A stretch of DNA of 19,219 nt from the NCBI GenBank assembly GCA_019689775.1, contig JADGGV010000022.1:1-19219 (forward strand), written 5' to 3'. The position numbers and the translations under genes are program-made. Positions 8,428 to 16,363 of this stretch are shown piece after piece (the stretch's first letter is position 1; every line of letters starts with the position of its first letter). The DNA comes from Gemmatimonadota bacterium. GTDB lineage: Bacteria > Gemmatimonadota > Gemmatimonadetes > Longimicrobiales > RSA9. Under the pieces are notes generated by a model. The model was not told the origin of the DNA. It made no database searches and saw only the letters and a program-made list of their open reading frames with translations.

Positions 8428-8447
8428 CACCCACAGGAGGGTGGAGG
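8428..8447 (+). promoter_or_regulatory. Strong ftsZ ribosome-binding site, possibly in a weak hairpin
   Basis: AGGAGG at 8435-8440 lies 8 bases before the ATG at 8449 and is the best Shine-Dalgarno sequence in the dcw block. A second GGAGG at 8443-8447 is too close to the first ATG but could serve the second ATG at 8452. CACCC (8428-8432) can pair with GGGTG (8439-8443), which would hide part of the site; alternatively CCAC (8431-8434) pairs with GTGG (8441-8444) and leaves AGGAGG in the loop. The site itself is clear; the regulation is inference. Confidence 0.6.
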
Positions 8448-8448
8448 C

Positions 8449-9654
8449 ATGATGATCTTCGAGTTCGAGGATTCCGTCGCGCAGAACGCCAAGATGAAGG
8501 TCGTCGGCGTGGGTGGTGGCGGCGGCAACGCGGTCAACCGGATGATCGACGAGCAGTTGGAGGGCGTCGAGTTCATCAGCGTCAACACGGACGCGATGGC
8601 GCTGAAGAACTCGCAGGCGCAGGTGAAGGTGCAGATCGGCAAGCAGCTCACGCGCGGGTTGGGCGCGGGGGCGCGGCCGGAGATCGGGCGGCAGGCCATC
8701 GAGGAGAACCGCGACGAGGTGGCCAAGGTGCTGGAGGGCGCGGACCTGGTCTTCATCACGGCGGGGATGGGGGGCGGCACCGGGACGGGCGCCGCGCCGA
8801 TCATCGCCGAGATCGCGCGCGAGCTGGGCGCGCTCACGATCGGCATCGTGACGAAGCCGTTCCTCTTCGAGGGGAAGAAGCGGATGCGGCAGGCCGAGCA
8901 GGGGCTCGCGGAGCTGAAGCGGTGTGCCGATACTGTGATCGTCGTGCCGAACGAGCGGCTGCTGTCCGTCGTCGGCAAGGGCACCTCGTTCCGCGAGGCG
9001 CTGAAGAAGGCCGATGAGGTGCTGCTCCACGCGACGCAGGGGATCTCCGACCTGATCCACGTGACCGGCGAGGTGAACGTCGACTTCGCCGATGTGCGGA
9101 CCGTGATGATGAACCGCGGTCCGGCGCTGATGGGGACGGGCCACGCCCGGGGCGAGAACCGCGCCGTGGAGGCCGCGCAGGAGGCGATCTCCTCGCCGCT
9201 GCTCGACAACGTCAGCATCGAGGGCGCGGCCGGCGTGCTCATCAACATCACCGGCGGCATGGACCTGACCATTGACGAGGTGACCACCATCGCCTCTATC
9301 ATTCAGGAGGCCGCCGGCGACGACGCCGAGATCATCTTCGGCGCGGTGCACGACCCGACGCTCGAGGGCGAGGTCCGGGTGACGGTGATCGCGACGGGGC
9401 TCGCCGGCGCGGAGGACGAGCCGTTCGCCGACAACGTGCTCCGCGCGCCGTTCGGCGCCGGCCGCCCGATGGCGCCGGTCCACCACGCGTCGGCCATCGT
9501 CCACGGCGCCGCCGCGGCGCCGGCGGCGTCCGCGGCCCGGGTCCAGCCGCTCCCGGAGACCGTGCCGTTCAGCCGGCCGCCCGCGCGCTCGATCGCGCGC
9601 TCGCAGCTCCACGATCTGGACATTCCGACGTTCATCCGCCGTCAGATGGACTGA
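8449..9654 (+). CDS. ftsZ: Cell division protein FtsZ (tubulin-like GTPase)
   Basis: FtsZ polymerises with GTP into the cytokinetic Z ring at midcell. The protein is 401 residues. Motifs are clear: KVVGVGGGGGNAVNRM near the N-terminus, NTDAMAL, the tubulin signature GGGTGTG at 108-114 within AGMGGGTGTGAAP, VVPNERLL, and the T7 catalytic loop with N210, D212 and D215 (NVDFAD). A short variable Ala/Pro-rich linker follows the globular core, ending in the conserved C-terminal peptide DIPTFIRRQ, which binds FtsA and other partners. Two ATG codons in tandem open the gene; the first is used because AGGAGG lies 8 bases upstream. It has its own strong ribosome-binding site after a 103-base leader, consistent with a higher translation need than its neighbours. 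Confidence 0.98.
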   Translation: MMIFEFEDSVAQNAKMKVVGVGGGGGNAVNRMIDEQLEGVEFISVNTDAMALKNSQAQVKVQIGKQLTRGLGAGARPEIGRQAIEENRDEVAKVLEGADLVFITAGMGGGTGTGAAPIIAEIARELGALTIGIVTKPFLFEGKKRMRQAEQGLAELKRCADTVIVVPNERLLSVVGKGTSFREALKKADEVLLHATQGISDLIHVTGEVNVDFADVRTVMMNRGPALMGTGHARGENRAVEAAQEAISSPLLDNVSIEGAAGVLINITGGMDLTIDEVTTIASIIQEAAGDDAEIIFGAVHDPTLEGEVRVTVIATGLAGAEDEPFADNVLRAPFGAGRPMAPVHHASAIVHGAAAAPAASAARVQPLPETVPFSRPPARSIARSQLHDLDIPTFIRRQMD

Positions 9655-9686
9655 GGGCGGCTTCTCGTAGTCGACGAGGGGGTTTG

Positions 9687-11009
9687 ATGGCGAACCCGTA
9701 CCGCCGGATCCTTGCCGTCGGCGCGATCGCGGCGCTCAGCCTCGGCCTGCTGGCCATGCTGGGGCCGCGGTCGCGTGGGGCGGCCGCGCGCTTGGAGCCG
9801 CCGACGCTGGCGCCGTTCTACGCGCCGCCGCTGGAGCACGTCGAGACCCGCGTGCTCCAACGGGGGGAGACGCTCGGCGGGCTGCTCGAGAAGGCCGCGC
9901 TGACGGGCTCCGAGCTGACCGACCTGCTGCTCACGCTGCGCCAGCAGCGCAACCCGCGGCTGCTGGCGCCGGGCGCGGAGGTCACGGTGCGCCGCTGGAG
10001 CCGGGATGGGTCGATGCGCGCGGTCGAGCTGCGGCTGAACCGGGACAGCACGGTCCAGCTCACGCGCGGCGCGAGCGGGTGGGAGGGGCGCGTGCTGCTG
10101 ACGCCGACGAAGCTGGACACCGTCTACGTGTCGGGACGGATCGAATCCGGGCGCACGCTGTACGAAGCATTGGCGGAGGACGACGCGATCGGCGTGCCGC
10201 CGGCGGAGCGGCTCCAGCTCGTCTCCGACCTGGCGGAGATCTACGCGTACAAGCTGGATTTCGCGCACGAGATCCAGCCGGGTGATGCGTATCGGCTCGT
10301 CTACGAGCGCGAGTCCCGCCCGGACGGCACCGCGCGCGAGCACCGCATCCTGGCGGCGGAGATGGACACGAAGGGCAAGGCCCTGCGTGCCTTCTTCTAC
10401 GAGGGCGGCGGCGTCCGGGGCGGCTACTACGACGAGCAGGGCAACTCGCTGCGGCGCGGGTTCCGGAAGTACCCGGTCGACTACGTGCGCGTGACGTCCA
10501 CGTTCGCCTGGCGGCGCTACCACCCGATCCTCGGGATCTACCGCGCGCACCTGGGCACCGACTTCGGCGCCCGGTACGGCACGCCGGTCAAGGCGACGGC
10601 GGACGGCACCGTCGTCGGGGCGGGGCAGCGCGGCGGGTACGGCAACGTGGTCGAGATCCGGCACAGCGGCGGCTACAGCACGCGCTACGCGCACCTGAGC
10701 CGCTTCGCGCGCGGGCTGCGGGTGGGGAAGCACGTCGCGCAGGGCGAGGTGATCGGCTACGTCGGGGCGACGGGCCTGGCGACGGCGCCGCACCTGCACT
10801 ACGAGCTGCGCCGGAACGGCCAGGCGGTGGACATGCGCACGGCGAAGCTGCCGCTGGCCGGCAAGCTGGCCGGCGACGTGCGGCGGCGGTTCGAGGCGAT
10901 CGTCGCGGAGCGGCTCCCGCTCCTGGAGGCGGCGGTGCGTCGGCCGGGTGCGCAGCTTGCACAGCGCGAGCGCGCGTCGGCCGTATCGGCGGACGACGAG
11001 GGACGGTAG
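9687..11009 (+). CDS. Membrane-anchored M23 family metallopeptidase with LysM-like domain
   Basis: This is a likely peptidoglycan endopeptidase of the lysostaphin/LytM type acting in the periplasm. The 440-residue protein has an N-terminal hydrophobic helix (about 6-27), an OapA/LysM-like region at about 51-103 (TRVLQRGETLGGLLEKA ... LLAPGAEVTV), a middle region, and a C-terminal M23 domain. Zinc and catalytic residues are intact: H288 and D292 (HLGTD), H336 (RYAHLS) and H371 in HLHYE (H369-H371). It is therefore predicted to be active, unlike the degenerate EnvC/NlpD activators. The ATG at 9687 has GAGGGGG at 9676-9682; an adjacent TTG at 9684 is less likely. It lies 32 bases after ftsZ and before a terminator, so it is probably cotranscribed with division genes and may open the wall at the septum. 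The specific gene name is not certain. Confidence 0.93.
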   Translation: MANPYRRILAVGAIAALSLGLLAMLGPRSRGAAARLEPPTLAPFYAPPLEHVETRVLQRGETLGGLLEKAALTGSELTDLLLTLRQQRNPRLLAPGAEVTVRRWSRDGSMRAVELRLNRDSTVQLTRGASGWEGRVLLTPTKLDTVYVSGRIESGRTLYEALAEDDAIGVPPAERLQLVSDLAEIYAYKLDFAHEIQPGDAYRLVYERESRPDGTAREHRILAAEMDTKGKALRAFFYEGGGVRGGYYDEQGNSLRRGFRKYPVDYVRVTSTFAWRRYHPILGIYRAHLGTDFGARYGTPVKATADGTVVGAGQRGGYGNVVEIRHSGGYSTRYAHLSRFARGLRVGKHVAQGEVIGYVGATGLATAPHLHYELRRNGQAVDMRTAKLPLAGKLAGDVRRRFEAIVAERLPLLEAAVRRPGAQLAQRERASAVSADDEGR

Positions 11010-11044
11010 GCCGCTCCCGGCTCACGCGGGGAGGGTCCGACGAG

Positions 11045-11080
11045 AGCCCGCCGGCGTCAGCCGGCGGGCTTCTCTTTCTT
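11045..11080 (+). terminator. Intrinsic terminator closing the dcw block
   Basis: A perfect stem pairs AGCCCGCCGGC (11045-11055) with GCCGGCGGGCT (11060-11070) around a GTCA loop, followed by the T-rich tract TCTCTTTCTT. This is a textbook rho-independent terminator for + strand transcription, 36 bases after the M23 peptidase stop. It separates the division operon from the next gene, whose ATG lies only 17 bases further on. Confidence 0.9.
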
Positions 11081-11096
11081 GGATGGTGCGAACGCG

Positions 11097-13079
11097 ATGG
11101 ACGTTGTGAATTGGCTGTTGTACGGGCTGGCGGCGCTGGCGGCGCTCGGCGTGGTGTTCTTCGTCTACCGCCGTCGGGAGACGGCGGGCCCCGGCCGCTC
11201 GCTGCTGATCGCGTTCCGCTGGGTCGCGCTCGCGGCCATCCTGCTGCTCCTCTTCGATCCGCGGCTGCCGGCGGCCTCGCGCGCCGGGCGGCGCACGATG
11301 GCGCTGGTGGACGCGTCGCTGAGCATGCAGCTCCCGGCGGCGGGCGGTGGCACGCGCTGGCAGCGCGCGGTGGCCGAGGCGCGGCGCGTCGGCGGCCCGA
11401 TCCTGCTGTTCGGCGAGACGCCGCGGCCGGTGCCGGCCGACTCGCTTGCCGCGCTCACGCCGGTGGCCCGCGAATCGCGGCTGCTTCCGGCGCTCCAGGC
11501 GGCCTCCGAGGCGGGCGTCGGCAAGGCGGTCGTCATCACGGACGGCGGGATCCAGGATACGGCGGCGGTCGCGCGCTGGCTGCCCCGGCTCGGCCTCGAT
11601 GTGGAGGTGCGCCGGGTCGCGGATGCGCCGGTGCCGGATCGCGCACTGGCGGAGGTCGAGGCGGCGCCGTGGGCGGAAGGTGGCAAGCCGTTCTCGATCC
11701 GCGTCGGCGTGGCGGCGACGCCGGGGACGAGCGGGCCGGTCACGGTCATGGTGCGGCAGGGCGGGAAGGTCCTGGCGCAGCAGGCGGTGGCCACGCCGGC
11801 GCCGGGGCGGCTCGCCGCGGCGACGCTCACGTTCACGCCCGAGGCGCCGAAGGGCGGTGGCGTCGTCCGCTACGACGTCGCGATCCAGGGGGGCGACGAC
11901 GTGGCGGCCGACGACTCGCGCAGCGTCTACGTCTTCGTCGGCGATCATCCGGCGGGGATCGCGCTGATCTCGTTCCGGCCCGACTGGGAGCCGCGCTTCC
12001 TGGCGCCGGTGCTGGAGCAGGCCGTTGGGCTGCCGGTCCGGGGCTTCCTCCAGATCGCGCCCGGCCGGTACGTGACGGTCGGGGGCGGGCTGGAGTCCGG
12101 CCATCCCGCCGGCGATGCGGACGTGCGGCGCGCGCTCGCCGAGGCGGAGCTGGTCGTGCTGCACGGCGTCGGGCCGGACGCGCCGGCGTGGGCGAAGGAG
12201 GCCGCCCGCTCGAGCGCGCGCGTGCTCGCCTTCCCGAGCGGGACGGGCGCGGACGTGGGGCTTCCGGTCACGCTCGGCGCGCCTGTCCCGGCGGAGTGGT
12301 ATCTTTCCTCGGCGGTGCCGCCCTCGCCGCTCGCGCCGCTGCTCACGCCGCTCCCGCCGACGGATGAGATCCCGCCGCTGGCATCGCTCAGGCCGGTCGA
12401 GGCGCCGGCCGGGAGCTGGGCCCCGCTCCTGGCCGGCCGCGGCCGCCGGGGCGGGCCGGCGAGCCCGATCGCGCTCGCGGGCACGACGGCCGGGCGCCGG
12501 TGGGTCGTCGCCACGGGGGAAGGGTATTGGCAGTGGGCGTTCCGCACCGGCGACGGCCGCGACCTCTACCGCCGGCTCTGGAGCGCCCTCGGCGGCTGGC
12601 TGGTGCAGGAGCGCCGCCCGCTGGCCGCCGTGGCGATCCAACCCGTGGAGCGTTCCGTCCCGCGCGGCCAGGCGATCCAATGGAGCACGGCCGGCCTCGC
12701 CGCCGACTCCGTGCGGCTGAGCATCCGGACGGAGGCGGGAGCGGCGGCGGCGGACACGACGCTCCCCGTCGCTGCCGGCGATACCGCGACGCTCGCCGCG
12801 CTCGCGCCCGGCCACTACCGCTACGCGGCTCGGGCGTTTGCCGGCGGGAAGCAGGTCGCCGCCGCGGGGGGCGCGTTCACGGTCGAGAGCTATTCACCGG
12901 AATTCGTCCGCCCGCTCGTCGTGAGCCGCTCGCTGCGGGCCGCCGGCACCGGCGTCGGACCCGAGGACGCGACGCACGGCCAGGGGCGCCCGATCCACGC
13001 CACGCCGATCCCGTATATCTTGATCCTGCTCCTGCTGTCGACGGAGTGGGTGCTGCGACGGCGCTGGGGGCTGCGGTAG
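11097..13079 (+). CDS. VWA-like membrane protein of unknown function
   Basis: The 660-residue protein has two N-terminal hydrophobic helices (about residues 8-25 and 39-57, the second ending LLLLFDPRLP). An extended extracytoplasmic-type region follows, then a C-terminal helix (PYILILLLLS) before a basic tail ERRW-like end (EWVLRRRWGLR). Residues 72-76 read DASLS, matching the DxSxS metal site of von Willebrand A domains, and D149 in VVITDGG fits the later MIDAS Asp. The layout resembles BatA/BatB-like and glutamine-amidotransferase-like membrane proteins of Bacteroidota and related phyla, but I cannot assign a function. The middle contains Ig-like beta-rich segments. The start is uncertain: ATG at 11097 is the best family-like beginning, yet no good Shine-Dalgarno sequence precedes it, and TTG at 11079 would start within the terminator tract. 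No promoter was recognised. Confidence 0.8.
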   Translation: MDVVNWLLYGLAALAALGVVFFVYRRRETAGPGRSLLIAFRWVALAAILLLLFDPRLPAASRAGRRTMALVDASLSMQLPAAGGGTRWQRAVAEARRVGGPILLFGETPRPVPADSLAALTPVARESRLLPALQAASEAGVGKAVVITDGGIQDTAAVARWLPRLGLDVEVRRVADAPVPDRALAEVEAAPWAEGGKPFSIRVGVAATPGTSGPVTVMVRQGGKVLAQQAVATPAPGRLAAATLTFTPEAPKGGGVVRYDVAIQGGDDVAADDSRSVYVFVGDHPAGIALISFRPDWEPRFLAPVLEQAVGLPVRGFLQIAPGRYVTVGGGLESGHPAGDADVRRALAEAELVVLHGVGPDAPAWAKEAARSSARVLAFPSGTGADVGLPVTLGAPVPAEWYLSSAVPPSPLAPLLTPLPPTDEIPPLASLRPVEAPAGSWAPLLAGRGRRGGPASPIALAGTTAGRRWVVATGEGYWQWAFRTGDGRDLYRRLWSALGGWLVQERRPLAAVAIQPVERSVPRGQAIQWSTAGLAADSVRLSIRTEAGAAAADTTLPVAAGDTATLAALAPGHYRYAARAFAGGKQVAAAGGAFTVESYSPEFVRPLVVSRSLRAAGTGVGPEDATHGQGRPIHATPIPYILILLLLSTEWVLRRRWGLR

Positions 13080-13350
13080 GCGCGGCGTCCGGCCGGCCCT
13101 GGAGCTTGGCGACGGGTCCCGGAGCCGCGAGGTCGCGGAGCGCCGGCCGGTGACGCGCCGCGCCGGCGCGCCGCCGCGTGACACGGGCCGGAGCGTCGGC
13201 CGCCCGCGCGCGTAGGCACCCGGCGCAGCCCGGCCGGCGGCCTGCGAGGTACGCCGCCGGCCGCCTGCGTGCGTCGGCGCGGGCGGTCACGGGCGGGGGG
13301 CCGCGGGGTAATCCAGCGAAACGACCACGAACCACACCACACGGACATAC
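13080..13350. other. Palindromic intergenic region upstream of ftsY
   Basis: These 271 bases carry no convincing gene. They hold several GC palindromes, including CGCGCCGGCGCG at 13159-13170 and the larger inverted repeat listed separately. The last 35 bases change character, becoming A/C-rich (ACGACCACGAACCACACC) with no purine Shine-Dalgarno run. A promoter for ftsY-recG is expected here, but no clear -35/-10 pair is visible. Confidence 0.6.
13231..13263 (+). repeat. 11-bp perfect inverted repeat before ftsY
   Basis: CGGCCGGCGGC (13231-13241) pairs with GCCGCCGGCCG (13253-13263) around an 11-base loop. It lies about 150 bases after the VWA-like gene and 87 bases before ftsY. No T tract follows. 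It could act as a transcript end stabiliser or a weak terminator. Confidence 0.55.
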
Positions 13351-14280
13351 ATGGCTCGTCTCTTCAAGCGCGAGGGGGAGCGGAAGTCGCTCTGGCAGCG
13401 GATCAAGGACGTCGCGTTCATGGACGCGACGGTGGCGATGAAGGGGCTGGACCAGGGCTCGCTCGAACGCCTGGAGGAGCTGCTCCTGGCCAACGACTTT
13501 GGCGTGAAGGCCACGCTGCGGCTGACCGACGTGGTCGAGGACCTGTCGCGAAAGGGGCGGATCCGCACGGAGCGGGAGTTCCTGGAGACCGTGGAGCGGG
13601 AGATCCTCGGCATCCTGCGCGCGGGCGGGGAGGACACGGCGCTGCGGTTCGCGGCGCCGGGCGCCGGGCCGACCGTCTTCCTGATGGTCGGCGTGAACGG
13701 TGTGGGGAAGACGACGACCACGGGGAAGCTGGCGTACCGCCTGCGCAAGCAGGGGCGCCGCGTGCTGCTCGCGGCCGGCGACACGTTCCGGGCCGGCGCG
13801 ATCGAGCAGCTCCGGCTCTGGGCCGACCGCGCCGGCGTCGACTTCGTCGGCGCGCAGCCGGGCGCGGATCCGGCCGCGGTGGCCTTCGACGCCATTGACG
13901 CGGCCCGCTCGCGTGCCGTGGATGTCGTGTTGATCGATACGGCGGGGCGCCTGCACACGCAGTCGGACCTGATGGCGGAGCTGGCGAAGGTGGAGCGCGT
14001 GGTGGCGAAGAAGATCGAGGGTGCGCCGCACGAGACGCTGCTGGTGCTGGACGCTACCGTCGGTCAGAACGCGACGGCGCAGGCGCGGACGTTCAGCCAG
14101 GCGCTGAAGCTCTCCGGCCTCGTGCTGGCCAAGCTGGACAGCACGGCGAAGGGCGGGATCGTCGTCGCGCTGAGGGAGGAGTTCGGGATCCCGGTGAAGC
14201 TGATCGGCACGGGGGAGGGGATCGATGCCCTGGAGCCGTTCGACGCGCGGGAATTCGCGCGCGAGGTGCTGACCGATTGA
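13351..14280 (+). CDS. ftsY: Signal recognition particle receptor GTPase FtsY
   Basis: FtsY is the SRP receptor that docks ribosome-SRP complexes at the membrane for co-translational insertion of proteins such as MraY and FtsW. The 309-residue protein lacks the long acidic A domain of E. coli FtsY and starts directly at a short basic segment and the N domain (LERLEELLLANDFGV). The G domain has the P-loop GVNGVGKT at 114-121, then AAGDTFRAGAIEQL, DTAGR at 196-200, DATVGQNA, the TKLD-equivalent AKLDSTAKGG (Ala for the usual Thr), and GTGEGIDALEPFD at the end. FtsY rather than Ffh is supported by the absence of an M domain and by the DALEPFD ending. The start has no Shine-Dalgarno sequence, so it may be leaderless or rely on an unstructured leader. 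recG follows after 4 bases. Confidence 0.96.
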   Translation: MARLFKREGERKSLWQRIKDVAFMDATVAMKGLDQGSLERLEELLLANDFGVKATLRLTDVVEDLSRKGRIRTEREFLETVEREILGILRAGGEDTALRFAAPGAGPTVFLMVGVNGVGKTTTTGKLAYRLRKQGRRVLLAAGDTFRAGAIEQLRLWADRAGVDFVGAQPGADPAAVAFDAIDAARSRAVDVVLIDTAGRLHTQSDLMAELAKVERVVAKKIEGAPHETLLVLDATVGQNATAQARTFSQALKLSGLVLAKLDSTAKGGIVVALREEFGIPVKLIGTGEGIDALEPFDAREFAREVLTD

Positions 14281-14284
14281 GGCG

Positions 14285-16363
14285 ATGCCGCGGGCCGCGA
14301 TCTCGCCCCTGGACCGCCCGGCGCAGTTCCTGAAGAGCGTCGGGCCGAAGCGCGCCGAGCAGCTCGCGCGACTGGGGGTGAGGAGCGCCCGCGATCTGCT
14401 CTTCCACGTGCCGCGTCGCTACGAGGACGCGAGCACGGTGCTGCCGATCAAGTCGGCCGAGCCCGGGATGGAGGCGACGCTCATCGGCGAGGTGGTGAGC
14501 AAGGGCGTGATCCTGACGCGGCCCGGGCTGCGCATCTTCCAGGCGGTCATCCGCGATGCGACGGGGCTCATCGAGTGCGCGTGGCCGGGGCAGCCGTTCC
14601 TCGACCGCTCGATCCGGCGCGGCGACCTCCTCCTCGTCGCGGGGCCGGTCCGCAAGTTCCACCGGCGTCAGATCCAGCCGCGCGAGTTCATCATCCTCGG
14701 CCGCGCGGACGAGGCCGGCGACGCGCGCGGCGTCGTCCTGCCGATCTACCCCTCGACGGAGGGGCTCTCGCAGCGCCAGCTCCGCGCGATCCTCGAGGCG
14801 AACCTCGATCCGCTCCTGGAGGCGATCGCGCCCGAGGAGCCGTTTCCGCCGGCGCAGCTCCGCGCGCTCGGCCTGCCGCCGCTGCGGGAGGCGCTCGAGC
14901 TGATGCACCGGCCGGCCTCGCTGGCGGACGCGGAGCGCGGGCGCCGGCGGCTGGCGTACGAGGAGCTGTTCTTCCTCCAGTTGCTGCACGCCCGCGCGCA
15001 CCATCGCGCGACCCTGGCGCGCGCGGGCACGCCGTTCGTGCGGACCGACGCGCTCATCGGCGCGCTCTACCACCGGCTTCCGTTCCGCTTGACGGGCGCA
15101 CAGACGCGGGCGCTGCGCGAGATCTTCGCCGACATGACGTCGCCGCGGCGGATGAACCGGCTCGTGCAGGGCGACGTCGGCTCCGGCAAGACCGTCGTCG
15201 CCCTGTTCGCGATGCTGCTCGCCGTCGAGTCCGGCTACCAGGCGGCGCTGATGGCGCCGACGGAGATCCTGGCGGAGCAGCATGCGCGCACGCTGCGCCG
15301 GCTGCTGGCGGACCTGCCGGTGCGCGTCGTCCTGGTGACCGGGCGGCTGGGCGCGGCCGAGCGGCGCGAGGTCGTCCAGGCGCTCGCCGAGGGCGACGCC
15401 CACATCGCGGTCGGGACGCACGCACTGATCCAGGAGCGGGTGCGCTTCCACCGGCTGGGCCTGGCCGTCGTCGACGAGCAGCACCGCTTCGGCGTGCACC
15501 AGCGCCGCGCGCTGGCCGAGCTGGGCGAGCGCGCCGACGTGCTGGTGATGTCGGCGACGCCGATCCCGCGTTCGCTCGCGCTCACGCTCTACGGCGACCT
15601 GGACCTGACGGTGCTGGACGAGCTGCCGCCCGGCCGGCAGCGGGTGCGCACGACGCTGCGCGGACCGCAGAGCCGGGCGAAGATCTACGAGTTCGTGCGC
15701 GGGCAGGTGGCGGAGGGGCGGCAGGCGTACCTCGTCTACCCGCTGGTCGAGGAGTCGGAGAAGGTCGACCTGCGCGCCGCAACCGAGGAGTACGAGCGGC
15801 TGCGGACCGAGGTGTTCCCCGAGCTGCGCGTCGGGGTGGTGCACGGTCAGATGGCGGGCGAGGAGAAGGACCGCACCATGCGCGCCTTCGCCGCCGGCGA
15901 GCTGGACATCCTGGTCTCGACCACGGTCATCGAGGTCGGCATCGACGTGCCGAACGCGACGGTGATGGTGATCGAGCACGCCGAGCGCTTCGGCCTCTCG
16001 CAGCTCCACCAGCTCCGCGGGCGCGTCGGTCGTGGCGCCGGCGCGAGCTACTGCATCCTGGTCACGGACGGGGAAGGGGAGGCGGCGCGGCTGCGCACGT
16101 TCGTCGCCACGGAGGACGGCTTCGAGATCGCGCGGGCGGACCTGCGCCTGCGCGGCATGGGCGACTTCTTCGGCGCGAAGCAGCACGGGGTGCCGGACTT
16201 CCGCCACTTCGACCCGGAGAAGGACGACGACCTGCTGTTGCGGGCCCGGGAGCAGGCGCGCGCCCTCGTCGCCTCCGACCCGGAGCTGACGGCGCACCCG
16301 GCGTTCCGCGACGTCCTCGTCTCCCGCTACGGCGAGCGCGAGAAGTTGTACGACGTCGGCTGA
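14285..16363 (+). CDS. recG: ATP-dependent DNA helicase RecG
   Basis: RecG is a superfamily 2 double-stranded DNA translocase that remodels stalled replication forks and Holliday junctions. The 692-residue length is typical. The N-terminal wedge/OB region opens with FLKSVGPKRAEQLARLGV and RDLLFHVPRRYED. The helicase core follows: PFRLTGAQTRAL (Q-like motif), Walker A GDVGSGKT at 296-303, APTEILAEQH (motif Ia), the RecG-type DEQH box at 397-400 followed by RFGVHQR, SATPIPRSLALT (motif III), then VHGQM, TTVIEVGIDVPNAT and QLHQLRGRVGRG (motif VI). The end DLRLRGMGDFFGAKQHG ... FR is the TRG region of RecG. It is 4 bases after ftsY, so the two are probably cotranscribed. Its last 37 bases overlap, antisense, the end of the lipoprotein gene on the other strand. 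Confidence 0.97.
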   Translation: MPRAAISPLDRPAQFLKSVGPKRAEQLARLGVRSARDLLFHVPRRYEDASTVLPIKSAEPGMEATLIGEVVSKGVILTRPGLRIFQAVIRDATGLIECAWPGQPFLDRSIRRGDLLLVAGPVRKFHRRQIQPREFIILGRADEAGDARGVVLPIYPSTEGLSQRQLRAILEANLDPLLEAIAPEEPFPPAQLRALGLPPLREALELMHRPASLADAERGRRRLAYEELFFLQLLHARAHHRATLARAGTPFVRTDALIGALYHRLPFRLTGAQTRALREIFADMTSPRRMNRLVQGDVGSGKTVVALFAMLLAVESGYQAALMAPTEILAEQHARTLRRLLADLPVRVVLVTGRLGAAERREVVQALAEGDAHIAVGTHALIQERVRFHRLGLAVVDEQHRFGVHQRRALAELGERADVLVMSATPIPRSLALTLYGDLDLTVLDELPPGRQRVRTTLRGPQSRAKIYEFVRGQVAEGRQAYLVYPLVEESEKVDLRAATEEYERLRTEVFPELRVGVVHGQMAGEEKDRTMRAFAAGELDILVSTTVIEVGIDVPNATVMVIEHAERFGLSQLHQLRGRVGRGAGASYCILVTDGEGEAARLRTFVATEDGFEIARADLRLRGMGDFFGAKQHGVPDFRHFDPEKDDDLLLRAREQARALVASDPELTAHPAFRDVLVSRYGEREKLYDVG

